DNA of 64,000 nt from Rapana venosa. Lineage: Eukaryota > Mollusca > Gastropoda > Neogastropoda > Muricidae. Location of the stretch: assembly GCA_028751875.1 (NCBI GenBank), contig CM054138.1, forward strand, positions 40,438,580-40,502,579. The letters run 5' to 3'. Shown in pieces: positions 63,432 to 64,000 of the stretch. Numbering within the stretch: position 1 is the stretch's first letter; each line of letters opens with the position of its first letter. The translations under genes and the position numbers were made by a program. The notes below the pieces were generated by a model. The model had not been told where the DNA came from, did no database searches, and saw nothing but the letters and a program-made list of their open reading frames with translations.

Positions 63432-63615
63432 CTGGGCGTTTCTTGGGCTGTTCTGGGATGCCCTGGGACTTGCGGAAGCCGGACCAGTAGGGCAGGAGCT
63501 CCTTGAAGACGTAGAACTGAGCCTCGTCGAAGAGCGAGGGCATGACGTCCTTGCCGCCCAGGTAGCGCTGGGCAGCCTTCATCGTCTTGGTGTGCATCTC
63601 GCTGGTGATGTCAAC
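63432..63615 (-). CDS. Exon of the minus-strand gene, RGS-domain C-terminal helices
   Basis: Minus strand: acceptor GTTTCTTCAG, donor GTCAGA. Encodes VDITSEMHTKTMKAAQRY, SLFDEAQFYVFKELLPYW and SGFRKSQGIPEQPKKRP. The pattern I-S-x-T ... LFDEAQxxVF ... FxxFxKS resembles the last helices of RGS domains (IxxxTxxxx...FDxAQxxVxxLMxxDSxxRFLKS), which act on G-alpha subunits. A multi-RGS protein such as RGS22 is possible but not shown. The earlier part of the gene lies off the right edge. Confidence 0.75.
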
Positions 63616-63656
63616 CTGAAGAAACCGTGCGAGTTCAGTGCATTGTGCTAGCAGCA

Positions 63657-63858
63657 GATCACAGACACAGAGACAGACAGGCAGACAGACAGGCAGGAAG
63701 ACAGACAGGCAGGCAGGCAGGCAGACAGACAGGCAGGCAGGCAGGCAGGCAGACAGGCAGGCAGATACACTCTCTCTCTCACACACACACACTCACACAC
63801 ACTCACACTCGCACACGTACGCGCGCACACACACCACACACACACACACACACTACTC
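63657..63858. repeat. CAGGCAGA and AC microsatellites
   Basis: (CAGGCAGA)n and (CAGG)n at 63657-63768, then CT and CA runs to 63855. The Cys/Leu/Pro frames across them are spurious. Confidence 0.93.
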
Positions 63859-63990
63859 GGAAGAGTAGGCCATTGTGTGCAGGTGGTAACTGATGACAAA
63901 ATTTACATAACTGGATACACACGGGGACTTGATGTCAAAAAAAAAGCATTCCTTTACCCTCGAAATAAAAGAACAGAATAAAAAAATAGA
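63850..63990 (+). mobile_element. SINE family C, 3' end in sense, at right edge
   Basis: CTCGGAAGAGTAGGCCATTG, TGTGCAGGTGGTAACTGATG, ACACGGGGACTTGATGTCAA and CCTCGAAATAAAAGAACAG, ending AAAAAATAGATAAAGTAAAT. It abuts the AC microsatellite. Confidence 0.8.
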
Positions 63991-64000
63991 TAAAGTAAAT

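Noticed and set aside
63415..63792. Extension of the RGS-like exon upstream to the Cys/Leu/Pro-rich start
   Set aside because: That part is the CAGGCAGA microsatellite. A good acceptor (TTTCTTCAG) lies at 63616-63624, right before VDITSEM, so the exon starts at 63615.

Overview
The window looks like nuclear DNA of an invertebrate animal. Its genes are split by GT-AG introns, it is AT-rich with GC-rich exons, and it is dense in tRNA-headed SINEs, decayed LINEs and minisatellites. A lophotrochozoan, most likely a marine mollusc, is my inference from the style of the repeats; no species can be named from the sequence. There is no sign of bacterial operons, CRISPR arrays or viral genomes.

Gene 1 (+ strand, 4697-37505) is the 3' part of an axonemal dynein heavy chain gene. 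I resolved 21 exons by hand. They run from AAA5 and its buttress coiled coil through AAA6 to the end of the C-terminal domain, with a TGA stop at 37503-37505. Splice phases agree at every junction. The coding length is 3985 nt and becomes divisible by three only if two single-base gaps inside the exon at 20772-21060 are allowed for; as given, that exon is frameshifted. The protein carries unusual Ser/Ala-rich and Gly/Ser/acidic low-complexity insertions between AAA5 and AAA6. Positions 1-4696 lie in an upstream intron packed with retrotransposons.

Gene 2 (- strand) enters from the right edge. Three exons are visible: 63432-63615 and 61973-62118, encoding what resembles the last helices of an RGS domain plus a downstream tail, and a short terminal exon at 49179-49340 that ends in TGA. 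The two genes converge. About 11.7 kb separates their stop codons and holds a 3.2 kb minisatellite, a perfect 28-bp hairpin and several SINEs.

Mobile DNA fills most of the rest. At the left edge are two related LINEs; the second has its 5' part inverted against its 3' part, the signature of twin priming. Its 3' end closely matches the tail of a non-autonomous GAA-tailed element seen several times here. A SINE with a tRNA-like start joined to a 5S-rRNA-like segment occurs four times. Two or more other tRNA-SINE families share one 3' domain. Remnants of a second LINE family with a GCGCTATATAAATTCCA-type tail, of a zinc-knuckle LINE and of an RTE-type LINE are also present.

Minisatellites are the other theme. 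The largest (40844-44073, 28-bp unit) grew from inside one SINE copy whose two flanks still bracket it. Smaller internal expansions occur in a SINE head (15-bp unit) and in a LINE tail (23-bp unit). Independent arrays sit in introns, in both gene flanks and just after the stop codon of gene 2.
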